From an uncultured Croceicoccus sp. (GTDB lineage: Bacteria > Pseudomonadota > Alphaproteobacteria > Sphingomonadales > Sphingomonadaceae): a DNA stretch of 64,000 nt. Positions 8,264 through 18,708 of the stretch are shown one piece after another. The translations under genes were made by a program, and so were the position numbers. Each line of letters starts with the position of its first letter. Within the stretch, counting starts at the first letter, position 1. The DNA lies in assembly GCF_947496385.1 (NCBI RefSeq), contig NZ_CANMCP010000006.1, forward strand, positions 162,580 to 226,579, in the 5' to 3' direction. Under the pieces are notes generated by a model that did not search any database, was not told where the DNA came from, and was given only the letters and a program-made list of their open reading frames with translations.

Positions 8264-9640
8264 CTATTGGCTCCCCACCACATGGTCAACGAGATTTGGC
8301 AATTGCCGCATCGGGTGAAAGCGCGCGCCCGCAACCTTTTCGCCCTTTTCCGCCACCGAGCCCGGCCCGAATGCGCGGTCGAAGCCAAGCTTCACCGATT
8401 CGCGAAGACGCAGCGGCGCATGCGCCACGGGCCGAATCTCACCCGCCAGCGACACCTCCCCGAACCACACCGATTGCGCTGGCAAGGCGCGCTCCGACAA
8501 TGCGGATACCAGCGCCGCCGCCACGGCGAGGTCCGCCGCCGGATCAGTCAGCCGGTATCCCCCAGCCACGTTGAGATAAACCTCCGCCGAGGAGAAAGTG
8601 AGCCCGCACCGCGCCTCCAGCACGGCGAGCAGCATCGCCATGCGCCCGTTGTCCCACCCCACGACCGCGCGGCGCGGCGTCGCCCCGCTCTGCAACCGCA
8701 CGATGAGCGCCTGAATCTCGACCAGCACCGGGCGCGTCCCTTCGAGCGCGGGAAACACCGCACTTCCCGCGAGCGGCTCGTCACGGCCCGACAGGAACAG
8801 CATGGACGGGTTCGTCACCTCGACAAGGCCGGCCCCTTCCATGGAAAAGACGCCGATTTCGTCGACCGCCCCGAACCGGTTCTTCAACGCGCGCAGGATG
8901 CGATATTGATGCGAACGCTCGCCTTCGAAGCTCATCACGACATCGACCATATGTTCGAGCACGCGCGGTCCGGCGATATTGCCATCCTTGGTGACATGCC
9001 CGACCAGCACCATCGCCACCCCGTTCCGCTTGGCATAGCGGATGAGTTCGAGCGCGCAGCCGCGCACCTGGCTCACCGTTCCGGGTGCGCCCTCGATCTG
9101 GTCGGAATGCATGGTCTGTATGGAATCGATGATGAGCAGCGCCGGTGGCTCCATATCGCCCAGCGTCGTCAGGATGTCGCGCACCGAGGTTGTCGCCGCA
9201 AGGCTCACCGGCGCGTCCGAAAGGCCGAGCCGTTCGGCGCGCAGCCGCACCTGCCCCGCCGCTTCCTCCCCGCTGATATAGACGACGCGCCCGCCCGAGC
9301 GCGCCACCGTTGCGCAGGTCTGAAGCAGCAGGGTCGATTTGCCGATGCCCGGATCGCCGCCCATCAATATGGCGCTTCCCGGCACGAACCCGCCGCCCAG
9401 TGCGCGATCGAATTCGGCAAGACCGGTCGGGCGCCGTTGCGGGAGCGGGACCGGCGCGTCGAGCGGCACGAAACGGATCGTCTGCCCGCCGCCCGAAAGG
9501 TCGTGCTTTGCGGAAAAGACAGTCGGTGCCGCCTCCTCGACAAGGCTGTTCCATTCGGCGCAATCGCTGCATTGCCCCTGCCATCTGGGCGATACGCTGC
9601 CGCAGGCCTGGCACACATATTTCCGCTTTGTCTTTGCCAT
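8264..9640 (-). CDS. radA: DNA repair protein RadA
   Basis: RadA (Sms) is a RecA-like, DnaB-like ring helicase that promotes branch migration during recombinational repair. The 458 residues show the zinc finger CQACGSVSPRWQGQCSDC at 10-27, Walker A GGDPGIGKST near residue 94, the RadA-specific KNRFG motif in LKNRFGAVDE, and a C-terminal Lon-like domain (LNVAGGYRL...AVAAALVSAL). It heads the minus-strand operon with cvpA, the NifU-like gene and alr. The patatin-like gene is divergent 105 bp away. Confidence 0.95.
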   Translation of the reverse strand: MAKTKRKYVCQACGSVSPRWQGQCSDCAEWNSLVEEAAPTVFSAKHDLSGGGQTIRFVPLDAPVPLPQRRPTGLAEFDRALGGGFVPGSAILMGGDPGIGKSTLLLQTCATVARSGGRVVYISGEEAAGQVRLRAERLGLSDAPVSLAATTSVRDILTTLGDMEPPALLIIDSIQTMHSDQIEGAPGTVSQVRGCALELIRYAKRNGVAMVLVGHVTKDGNIAGPRVLEHMVDVVMSFEGERSHQYRILRALKNRFGAVDEIGVFSMEGAGLVEVTNPSMLFLSGRDEPLAGSAVFPALEGTRPVLVEIQALIVRLQSGATPRRAVVGWDNGRMAMLLAVLEARCGLTFSSAEVYLNVAGGYRLTDPAADLAVAAALVSALSERALPAQSVWFGEVSLAGEIRPVAHAPLRLRESVKLGFDRAFGPGSVAEKGEKVAGARFHPMRQLPNLVDHVVGSQ

Positions 9641-9745
9641 GGCCTCGCCTACCCGGAACAGGAGGGGAACACAACCACGTTGCGGTAAAGCTCCCCCTCC
9701 GTTTTCACGCAGGTCTTTTCATCGCGGCGCGGGCCTGCCATCACC

Positions 9746-12067
9746 GTGGTTATGCGGGAAAAGGAACTGCGGATCGCGCTCGTGTGCTATGGCGGCGTCA
9801 GCCTCGCCGTCTACATGCACGGCATCACGAAAGAGGTGTGGAAACTGGCGCAGGCGAGCCGCGCGTTCCGTCTCGACGAACCGCCGCAAACCGGGTCGCA
9901 GCGCGCCTATTTCCGGCTTCTCACGCTGATCGCCGAAAAGGGTGAAACGCGGCTGCGCGTGTTGCCCGACATATTATCCGGGGCGAGCGCGGGGGGCATG
10001 AACGCGGTGTTTCTCGCAGAGGCGCTCGTGACCGGGCGCTCGCTCGATCCGTTGACGCGGCTCTGGCTTGAAAAGGCGGATAGCGACCTGCTGATCGCGC
10101 CGGATGCGATGGCGCGCAACCGGCTCTCCAAATTCTGGGCGACGCCGCTGGTCAAATGGACGTTGAAACGGCCCGGCAATGCCATCAACCGCACGGTGGC
10201 GCCCGAAACGCGTGCGGAACTGCGGGAAAAACTGTCGCGGCTCATGCGCTCGCGCTGGTTCGCGCCGCCGTTTTCGGGCATCGGCTTTTCCCGGCTCATC
10301 GACGATGCGCTGCTGGCCATGGATGCGCAGATCGCCGGACCGCCGCTGTTGCCGCCGCGCCATCCGATCGACCTGTTCGTCACCGCGACCGATTTTCACG
10401 GGCACCGCAGCGTCCTCAAACTGCACAGCCCGGATTTCGCGGTGGAGGCGGAGCATCGCCTGCCAATTTCGTTCCGTGCGCGAAGCGGGGACGGACGGTT
10501 GGCGGCGCGGCCCGAGCTCGTGTTCGCCGCGCGCGCCACGGCCAGCTTTCCCGGCGCCTTCCCACCCTTGCGCGTCGGCGAGATTGACACGTTGTTGCAG
10601 GAACGCGGCGCCGAATGGCCGGGCCGCGAACGGTTCCTGCGGCGCATCATGCCGCAACATATTGCAGGCGGGGATGTGGAGGACGTCGCGCTCATCGACG
10701 GGGCGGTTCTGGCCGGACGCCCGTTTGCAGAGGCGATCGGCGCGCTCGACAACCGGCCCTCCATGCGGGAGGTCGACCGGCGCTTCGTCTATATCGATCC
10801 GCACCCGCCGCAACATGCCGATGCCAAGGCCGAGCCGCGCAGCACCGGTTTCTTCAGCACGATCTTCGGCGCGCTGTCCTCCATCCCGCGCGAACAGCCG
10901 ATCCGCGACGATATCGAACGCATCGCGCAACATTCCGAGGAGGCCGAGCGTGCCCGCGCCATCGTCGATGCGCTCCGCCCGGAGGTGGAGGCCGCGGTCG
11001 ACCGCCTGTTCGGGCGCACGCTGTTCCTCGACCGGCCGACGCCGGCGCGGCTCGGCAAATGGCGCAACAAGGCGCAGCAGGCCGCGGCCAAGCAATCCGG
11101 CTTCGCCTTCCACGGCTATGCCAAGGCGAAATACACGCGCATTCTCGATACGCTGGCCGAAACGATCCGCCGCGCCAATCCGGACGAGGCACCGCCGAGG
11201 GGCGGAATCGTCGATGCGTTGACCCGCCATTTCGATGCAGCCGGGCTAGACCGGCTTGCCGCGGACGGCGGCGGGGCGAGCGAGGCGGCCATCTCCTTTT
11301 TCCGCACCCATGACATCGCGTTCCGCGTGCGGCGGCTTCGCCTGCTGGCGCGGCGGCTGCTACCGGTGGGGGAGAGCGGGATCGGCGGGCAGCTTACCGC
11401 GGCGGAGCGCGAGGGCGCGCGCGACACCGTGTTCAAGGCGCTCGCGCTTTATGGCGAGCTGGAGCAGGTCGAAACGCTGGGGGAGGATTTTGCTGCGCTC
11501 GCCGCCGATGCTCTGCGCCATCCCGAACGCGCGATGGCCCGGCTCGCAGACCGGCGCGATCTCAGGCGCACGGATGCCGAGGTCGACGCCATGCTCGCCG
11601 AAGCGATGGCGCAATTGCCGCGCGAGGTGCGCCGCACGCTGCTGTTGAGCTATCTCGGCTTTCCCTTTTACGACATCGCCACGCTTCCCATCCTGGGCGG
11701 GCGCGGGCCCGACGAATTCGACCCGATCAAGGTGGACCGGATTTCACCCGAGGATGCCAATGCCATCCGTTCGGGCGGCGCGGCGCAGACATTGCGCGGC
11801 GTCGAATTCTACCGCTTCGGCGCCTTCTTTTCCCGCGCCTATCGGGAGAACGATTACCTGTGGGGCAGGCTTCAGGGGGCCGATCGCCTGATCGACATCA
11901 CCGCCTCGACATTGGACGCGGAACACGCGCTGCCACCGCAAATGCTGCGCGATCTGAAGCGCGACGCATTCGCCGCAATCCTCGACGAGGAGGACGAGGA
12001 CGGCAATTGCAACCCCGACCTCATCGCCCGGCTCCGCGCGGAGATCGCCGACAAATTCTATACGTAG
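9746..12067 (+). CDS. Patatin-like phospholipase family protein with C-terminal DUF3376-like region
   Basis: 773 residues. The N-terminal patatin domain has the oxyanion-hole stretch YGGVSLAVYMHG near residue 14, nucleophile Ser81 in SGASAGG, and the catalytic Asp318 in IDGAV, so the Ser-Asp dyad of patatin lipases is intact. The long C-terminal half (from about residue 420) resembles DUF3376 of bacterial patatin-related proteins and has no known activity. It has no signal peptide, so it probably acts on membrane lipids from the cytosolic side. Start is GTG 9746 or ATG 9752. It stands alone between radA (divergent) and dnaJ (convergent, 9 bp). Confidence 0.82.
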   Translation: MVMREKELRIALVCYGGVSLAVYMHGITKEVWKLAQASRAFRLDEPPQTGSQRAYFRLLTLIAEKGETRLRVLPDILSGASAGGMNAVFLAEALVTGRSLDPLTRLWLEKADSDLLIAPDAMARNRLSKFWATPLVKWTLKRPGNAINRTVAPETRAELREKLSRLMRSRWFAPPFSGIGFSRLIDDALLAMDAQIAGPPLLPPRHPIDLFVTATDFHGHRSVLKLHSPDFAVEAEHRLPISFRARSGDGRLAARPELVFAARATASFPGAFPPLRVGEIDTLLQERGAEWPGRERFLRRIMPQHIAGGDVEDVALIDGAVLAGRPFAEAIGALDNRPSMREVDRRFVYIDPHPPQHADAKAEPRSTGFFSTIFGALSSIPREQPIRDDIERIAQHSEEAERARAIVDALRPEVEAAVDRLFGRTLFLDRPTPARLGKWRNKAQQAAAKQSGFAFHGYAKAKYTRILDTLAETIRRANPDEAPPRGGIVDALTRHFDAAGLDRLAADGGGASEAAISFFRTHDIAFRVRRLRLLARRLLPVGESGIGGQLTAAEREGARDTVFKALALYGELEQVETLGEDFAALAADALRHPERAMARLADRRDLRRTDAEVDAMLAEAMAQLPREVRRTLLLSYLGFPFYDIATLPILGGRGPDEFDPIKVDRISPEDANAIRSGGAAQTLRGVEFYRFGAFFSRAYRENDYLWGRLQGADRLIDITASTLDAEHALPPQMLRDLKRDAFAAILDEEDEDGNCNPDLIARLRAEIADKFYT

Positions 12068-12076
12068 ATCCGGCGA

Positions 12077-13198
12077 TCAGCCTGTGAAACTGTCGCGGAT
12101 ACGTTCGAAGAACCCGCGCGAATCCGGGCATTCGGCGCCGGTTTCGGTTTCCTGAAATTCGCGGAGCAAGTCCTTCTGCTTCGCGCTCAGCTTGCGGGGA
12201 GTCTCGACATTGACCTCCACCACCAGATCGCCGCGCCCTCGTCCTTGCAGCACCGGCATGCCTTCGCCGCGCTTGCGCAATTGCTCGCCCGACTGCACGC
12301 CGGCGGGAATGGTGACGGTGATCCATTCATCGTCCATGCCCGGCAATTCGACCGTCCCGCCCAGCGCCGCCTTCGTGAAGGTGATCGGCACACGGGTGAG
12401 CAAGGTCGTGCCCTCACGCTCGAACACCGAGTGGCGCTTGACGTGCAGGAAGATGTAGAGATCGCCCGGCGGCGCGCCGTATGGCCCCGCCTCACCCTTG
12501 CCCGAAAGACGGATGCGCGTGCCGGTCTCCACGCCGGGCGGGATGTTGACCTCCAGCGTCTGCGGCTTGTCGACCCGGCCTTCGCCGCCGCAATTGCGGC
12601 ACGGGCTTTCGATGACCTCGCCGCGCCCGTGGCAGGTCGGGCAGGCGCGTTCGACCATGAAGAAGCCCTGCTGCGCGCGGACCTTGCCATAGCCTTCGCA
12701 CATGGGGCAGCGGCGCTTGCCAGTGCCCGGCTCCGCGCCGGTGCCGTCGCACGGTTCGCACGCCTGCGATACCTCGATCGTGATCTCGGTATCCTTGCCG
12801 TGGAACGCATCCTCGAGCGTGATTTCCATGTCGTAGCGCAGATCGGCGCCGCGGCGCGGGCGTGGCCCGGCCCCGCGACCGCCGCCGAAACCCTGTCCGA
12901 AAATGGTCTCGAAAATATCGCCGATGTCGGAAAATCCGGCCTGCCCGCCGCCGCCGCCGCTGCTCGCCTGTTCGAAGGCGGCATGGCCGTAGCGATCGTA
13001 AGCCGCGCGTTTCTGCGGATCTTTCAAACAGTCATAGGCGCGGCTGATCGCCTTGAACTTCGCTTCGCTCTCCGCATCGCCCGGGTTGCGATCGGGATGA
13101 AATTTCATCGCCAGCTTGCGATAGGCGGACTTGATCGTCTTGTCGTCCGCGCTTCGTTCGACCTGAAGCAGTTCGTAAAAGTCGATTTCGGTTTCCAT
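12077..13198 (-). CDS. dnaJ: Chaperone DnaJ
   Basis: Hsp40 co-chaperone that loads substrates on DnaK and stimulates its ATPase. The 373 residues contain the J domain (1-70) with HPD in KFHPDRNPG, a Gly/Phe linker rich in GGGGG, and four zinc-binding repeats: CEPCDGTG, CPMCEGYG, CPTCHGRG and CRNCGGEG, followed by the substrate-binding C-terminal domain. It lies 178 bp downstream of dnaK on the same strand. The gap holds a GC-rich inverted repeat (13329-13336 with 13351-13358) without a T-run, which could attenuate read-through and keep DnaJ below DnaK. Confidence 0.96.
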   Translation of the reverse strand: METEIDFYELLQVERSADDKTIKSAYRKLAMKFHPDRNPGDAESEAKFKAISRAYDCLKDPQKRAAYDRYGHAAFEQASSGGGGGQAGFSDIGDIFETIFGQGFGGGRGAGPRPRRGADLRYDMEITLEDAFHGKDTEITIEVSQACEPCDGTGAEPGTGKRRCPMCEGYGKVRAQQGFFMVERACPTCHGRGEVIESPCRNCGGEGRVDKPQTLEVNIPPGVETGTRIRLSGKGEAGPYGAPPGDLYIFLHVKRHSVFEREGTTLLTRVPITFTKAALGGTVELPGMDDEWITVTIPAGVQSGEQLRKRGEGMPVLQGRGRGDLVVEVNVETPRKLSAKQKDLLREFQETETGAECPDSRGFFERIRDSFTG

Positions 13199-13376
13199 GG
13201 CCCATCCCGCCGTTGCGATACGCCGCGCCTGTCATCGTGCCGGAGGAACCGGCCCGCGCGCACGGCCTGAATATGTCGAAGCGGCCGGCGGCGAACTCTC
13301 GCTGACGCCGACCGCTTCCCGTGTTCCGGCGCCGCCTGGCACGATGGCCGGGCGGCGCTCGGTTTCATCGGGCGTT

Positions 13377-15299
<1,923 letters not shown>

Positions 15300-15389
15300 T
15301 TAAGTGTTCCCACCTCTTCATTGGACACCGCGCATTCGGGGCCCCCCAAACACGGGCAAGCCCGCCACGCGGCTCAGTAACAGGGCGCG

Positions 15390-15417
15390 ATATAGGGGCG
15401 GTTTTTCATGGAACAAG
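15390..15417 (-). promoter_or_regulatory. RpoH (sigma-32-type) promoter of dnaK
   Basis: On the minus strand CTTG (15417-15414) is followed by 17 bases and then CCTATAT (15396-15390), preceded by further C residues. This fits the alphaproteobacterial RpoH pattern CTTG-N17/18-CYTATNT. The transcript would start near 15383 and give dnaK a leader of about 85 bases. It was identified by eye, without a scan of the whole genome. Confidence 0.65.
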
Positions 15418-15472
15418 GGCTTGAAAGCGCCTATCGACGGTTGAGAAACGCGCAGCCTGTATCGGGCGCGCC

Positions 15473-16045
15473 ATGCCGAGGATGAAAAACACACACATGC
15501 GCCGTTTTGCGATTTTTGCCCCGCTCGTCCCCGCCGCGCTGATGCTTTCGGCATGCGGCGACACGACGGAGGCGCCGCCCGCCGACGAACTGATCGAGGA
15601 GGCGACCGACCCCAACACGCCCGAGGGAATTCAGCTCACCGATGCCTATGTCCGCCTCCCCGCCGTGAACGGCCGGCCCGGCGTCGCCTATTTCAACGTG
15701 GTCAACAATGGCGACGCGGTCCGCAACATCGCCTCCGTCTCGCTCAAGAACGTTGGCCGCACCGAAATGCACCGCACGATGCAGGAAGGCGGCGTGTCGT
15801 CGATGGAGCCGGTCACCGAAATCGCGGTACAGCCGGGTCAGACGGTCGCCTTCGAACAGGGTGGTTATCACGTGATGCTCTTCGATCTCGCCCCTGCGAT
15901 GATGGCGCGCACCACCGCCGACCTGACCGTAACGTTCGACAATGGCGACAAGGCATCGTTCGCCGCCCCCATCCTGAAACCCGGCGAAAGCCCCGGCGGC
16001 CTCGGCGATAGCGACGAGATGGGCGGGATGGAGGCGATGCGCTGA
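15473..16045 (+). CDS. PCu(A)C copper chaperone lipoprotein
   Basis: 190 residues from the first ATG; starts at 15482 or 15500 are equally possible. The lipobox LMLSAC puts the lipidated cysteine at residue 28, so the protein is anchored on the periplasmic side. The PCu(A)C (DUF461) copper motif is present: EMHRTMQEGG with a following SSMEPV, and GGYHVMLFDL further on, giving the His/Met ligands of the HX(10)MX(21)HXM arrangement. Such proteins deliver Cu(I) to the CuA centre of cytochrome c oxidase. The downstream metalloprotease-like gene begins 17 bp after its stop. Confidence 0.85.
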   Translation: MPRMKNTHMRRFAIFAPLVPAALMLSACGDTTEAPPADELIEEATDPNTPEGIQLTDAYVRLPAVNGRPGVAYFNVVNNGDAVRNIASVSLKNVGRTEMHRTMQEGGVSSMEPVTEIAVQPGQTVAFEQGGYHVMLFDLAPAMMARTTADLTVTFDNGDKASFAAPILKPGESPGGLGDSDEMGGMEAMR

Positions 16046-16062
16046 ACCCGGCGCCCGATCCT

Positions 16063-16563
16063 GTGCTCCCCCATCCTGCACCCGCCGCCTGTCCTGTGGG
16101 CGGGGAGCGCGGCCTGACCGATGGGGAGAAGGCGCTCGTCGCCTCCGTCTTCGGCGGCGCGCTCGACCCGGATCCGGTGCGGATCAAGCGGCGAAAATGG
16201 TTTCCCTTCCAACCCGCCAACACCTTGATGGCGCCGACCGGACATATCCATTTTCCCGCGCGGACCCGGCTTTATTGCGACGATTTCGCCCATGCCTCGC
16301 TCTGGCTCAAAGGGCTGTTCCTGCATGAAATGACGCATGTCTGGCAATCGCAGCAGCGCGGCAAATACTGGCTCGTGATGATGCGGCACCCGTTTTGCCG
16401 CTATGGCTATGCCGTGATGCCGGGCCGCAAGTTGACGCAATACGGGATCGAGCAGCAGGCCGAAATCGTACGCCATGCATTTTTGCTACGCCATGGTTTC
16501 CCGCTGATCGGCGCGCCGCCGCGCGAACAGCTGGAAACCATCCTGCCCTTCACCCCGCAGTAG
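16063..16563 (+). CDS. Putative HExxH zinc-protease-like protein, function unknown
   Basis: 166 residues with a probable GTG start. The only catalytic-looking motif is HEMTHVWQ near residue 88, an HExxH zinc signature in an FLHEMTHVWQSQ context like that of DUF4157-type putative metalloproteases; sphingomonad genomes often label such genes 'vgr related protein'. No signal peptide or transmembrane segment is evident. Whether it is an active protease, and on what, cannot be told. It follows the PCu(A)C gene closely and is convergent with the EEP-domain gene (3 bp apart). Confidence 0.5.
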   Translation: MLPHPAPAACPVGGERGLTDGEKALVASVFGGALDPDPVRIKRRKWFPFQPANTLMAPTGHIHFPARTRLYCDDFAHASLWLKGLFLHEMTHVWQSQQRGKYWLVMMRHPFCRYGYAVMPGRKLTQYGIEQQAEIVRHAFLLRHGFPLIGAPPREQLETILPFTPQ

Positions 16564-16566
16564 CGA

Positions 16567-17547
16567 TCATCCCGCGGTGCGGTCCCCGAGGCACACCGTG
16601 GTGCGGATGGCCCGGTGGTCGGAGCTGTTCGCCGGCATCACGGTGAAATCGCGCAATTCCATGTCGCCGCGCACCATCACCTGATCGAGCGGCCAGCCCA
16701 GCCAGGTCATGTCGGCCGGAAAGGTCGGATAGGTGCCCCGCCCGATCCGCGGATCGCGCCAGTCGCCTTCCTTGCGGAATTTGCTCGTCGTGGTCGACCA
16801 CGGCACATCGTTGAAATCGCCCATGACCAGCGCATCGGGAAGGCCATTCGGCGTTTCCGTGCCCGCGCGCACGATATTGGCGTCGCGTTCCTCGGTATCC
16901 ATGCCGGGAATGGGCGGTTTGGGATGCAGGCCGATGAAATCGAACCGGCGCCCGTTGGGCAGCGCCACCGTGGCATAAAGCGTCGGCGTATCGCGCGAGG
17001 TGTTTTCGACCATGCGCGCACCCGACACCGGGACGCGCGATGCGAAGATCATGCCGAAGGCGTGCGGCTGAATATCCTGCGTCCGGTAATCATACTGGCG
17101 AAGCAGGGGATCGAGCTGCCGCTCCCACGTCGCGTCGGTTTCCATCAAGAGCAGGAGATCGGGCGAAACACGCTCGATCTGCCGAATAACCTCGGCATAG
17201 CCGTCGTTCTTCACCTTCACATTGACGGCGAGCGCGGTGACGCATTGTGCGCTTTCATCGTTCGGGTTGGCCAATGCGATATCCGTGCCGGCAAGCGCGT
17301 TATAGGGCCAGATGCGCAGGAGGTGAATTACCGCGATCACGACGAACGTGCCCGCCACGACCCATCGCCCCGCGCGCAGGACGATCACCGCCACGACCGC
17401 GAGGATGATCGCCGCCCACATCACCGGCTCCCGCGTCATGTCCAGCGCGCGAATGAACCATTGGTCGCTTGGGATCAGCGATACCAGCGTCAGCACCAGG
17501 CCGACCGCCGCCACGATCCCCAGAATCCATTTCAAGCCCTTGCGCAT
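16567..17547 (-). CDS. Membrane-anchored endonuclease/exonuclease/phosphatase-family protein
   Basis: 326 residues. ATG 17547 is preceded by GGGGGCAG, a good ribosome site, so it is preferred over the upstream in-frame start at 17598. Three hydrophobic segments fill the first 90 residues (GLKWILGIVAAVGLVLTLVS, VMWAAIILAVVAVIVL, WVVAGTFVVIAVIHL). A periplasm-facing EEP domain follows, with the Mg site Glu in LLLLMETDA, the GLHPKPP segment, the MGDFND motif and the terminal SSDHRAI catalytic His. The substrate could be a phospholipid, phosphosugar or nucleic acid. Confidence 0.75.
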   Translation of the reverse strand: MRKGLKWILGIVAAVGLVLTLVSLIPSDQWFIRALDMTREPVMWAAIILAVVAVIVLRAGRWVVAGTFVVIAVIHLLRIWPYNALAGTDIALANPNDESAQCVTALAVNVKVKNDGYAEVIRQIERVSPDLLLLMETDATWERQLDPLLRQYDYRTQDIQPHAFGMIFASRVPVSGARMVENTSRDTPTLYATVALPNGRRFDFIGLHPKPPIPGMDTEERDANIVRAGTETPNGLPDALVMGDFNDVPWSTTTSKFRKEGDWRDPRIGRGTYPTFPADMTWLGWPLDQVMVRGDMELRDFTVMPANSSDHRAIRTTVCLGDRTAG

Positions 17548-17603
17548 ATCTGCCCCCTTTGTTTTCGTGCGTTGATCGCGAACGGTCCCCACCTCCAAAA
17601 CCG

Positions 17604-17635
17604 AAAAAGGGCGCCACCGAAAGGCAGCGCCCTTT
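17604..17635 (-). terminator. Rho-independent terminator of the glycine-zipper gene
   Basis: A perfect 9-bp stem (17606-17614 with 17627-17635) encloses a short inner CC/GG pair with a GAAA loop. On the minus strand it is followed by a run of five T (17608-17604). It lies 25 bp past the stop of the lipoprotein gene at 17660, isolating it from the EEP gene downstream. Confidence 0.8.
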
Positions 17636-17659
17636 CAACCCCGGAGGGAAAGACCGCGA

Positions 17660-17959
17660 TCAGAAATAATTGCGATAGCGATCGTCGTTCCGGCAATCCT
17701 CGTCGATGTAACGATTGCCGTTGCGGTCGCGGAAACCGTTGCAATCGTTGTTCTTGTCCTTGAACGTGCCGGCAAGACCACCCGCAAGCGCACCCACGGC
17801 GGCATAGGTGATCACGTCCTCGCCCGTGACGGCCGCGACGCCCGCGCCCAGCGCGCCGCCGATGCCGGCACCTTCGGCCGCGTAATTGTCGGCACAGCCG
17901 CCCATCGAAAGCGCAGCGGCGCCCATCATGGGCAGAGCAATCATCTTCATCGTATTCAT
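17660..17959 (-). CDS. Glycine-zipper lipoprotein
   Basis: 99 residues from ATG 17959, which has AAGGA 8-9 bases upstream; the frame is open further upstream but without a good ribosome site. The signal ends in a lipobox-like LSMGGC, giving a lipidated Cys near residue 21. A glycine-zipper follows (AGIGGALGAGVAAV and AVGALAGGLAG), then a hydrophilic Asp/Asn/Arg-rich tail ending RYRNYF. Such proteins sit in the outer membrane or periplasm, and several are stress-induced, but the function is unknown. It has its own terminator and a good EcfG-type promoter, so it is probably a single-gene general-stress unit. Confidence 0.75.
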   Translation of the reverse strand: MNTMKMIALPMMGAAALSMGGCADNYAAEGAGIGGALGAGVAAVTGEDVITYAAVGALAGGLAGTFKDKNNDCNGFRDRNGNRYIDEDCRNDDRYRNYF

Positions 17960-18003
17960 GGCAAAACTTTCCTTGTCCGCCCCTGTTTCATTCTGCTGGA
18001 TGA

Positions 18004-18028
18004 TACGATCCAATGCGCGAACCGTTCC
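18004..18028 (-). promoter_or_regulatory. EcfG-type general-stress promoter of the glycine-zipper gene
   Basis: On the minus strand GGAAC (18028-18024), 16 bases, then CGTA (18007-18004). The consensus for alphaproteobacterial EcfG sigma factors is GGAAC-N16/17-CGTT, so this has one mismatch. It sits about 45 bp before the ATG at 17959. Confidence 0.6.
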
Positions 18029-18056
18029 GGCAGAAACGAAATCGGGGCGGAGGAGA

Positions 18057-18644
18057 TCAATCCGGCTTTTTCGCGACACCCACCATGGCGGGGCGAAGAA
18101 GACGCTCGCGGATCATCCAGCCGCTTTGCATTTCCTGCACCACCGTGCCGGGCTCTTCGTCCGACGGAACCTCGATCATGGCCTGATGCTGATTGGGGTC
18201 GAGGGGAAGCCCCATGGCCGCGATGCGCGTGATGCCATGCTGCCCGAAAATCTTGTCGAGTTCGCGGCCCGTCGCCTCCAGCCCGGCGACGAGACCCTTC
18301 ATCTTCTCGTCCTCGCGCATGGCGGGCGGAATCGCCTCCAGCGCGCGCTGCATGTTGTCATAGACGGAGAGGATGTCGCGCGCGAAACCCGTCGCGGCAT
18401 AGGCGCGGGCATCGGCGACCTCCTTCTCCATGCGGCGCCGCACGTTCTGCGTCTCGGCGCGGGCATAGAGCACCTGCTGCTTCGCCTCGGCGAGTTCGTT
18501 TTCCAGTTCCGCGACGCGGTCGCCGCCGCTCGCCTCGCCCTCTTCCTCCGGCGCGCCATCGTCCAGCATGTCTTCGGGCACGCCTTTCAGTTCGTGTTCC
18601 ACCGCTTCGTCGTGAGTGCCTTCGTCGTTCATTGACGTTTCCAT
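18057..18644 (-). CDS. grpE: Nucleotide exchange factor GrpE
   Basis: 195-residue nucleotide exchange factor that releases ADP from DnaK. It has an acidic N-terminal coiled coil (VAELENELAEAKQQVLYARAE), the RRRMEKE and FARDILSVYDNMQRAL helices and the C-terminal beta domain (HQAMIEVPSDEEPGTVVQEMQSGW), all typical. An in-frame ATG at 18632 is an alternative start. It lies 64 bp downstream of hrcA on the same strand, as in many alphaproteobacteria. The stress lipoprotein follows. Confidence 0.95.
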   Translation of the reverse strand: METSMNDEGTHDEAVEHELKGVPEDMLDDGAPEEEGEASGGDRVAELENELAEAKQQVLYARAETQNVRRRMEKEVADARAYAATGFARDILSVYDNMQRALEAIPPAMREDEKMKGLVAGLEATGRELDKIFGQHGITRIAAMGLPLDPNQHQAMIEVPSDEEPGTVVQEMQSGWMIRERLLRPAMVGVAKKPD

Positions 18645-18708
18645 GTCCTGTTGTCCGGTGATGAAACCGGGCGCGATTGTCGCCGCGCACCGGCGCTTGC
18701 CCCATCGG

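Noticed and set aside
9661..9700. Hairpin GGAGGGG/CCCCTCC between radA and the patatin-like gene
   Set aside because: Seven-base stem with a 26-base loop and no gene ending on that strand; probably chance in a GC-rich genome.
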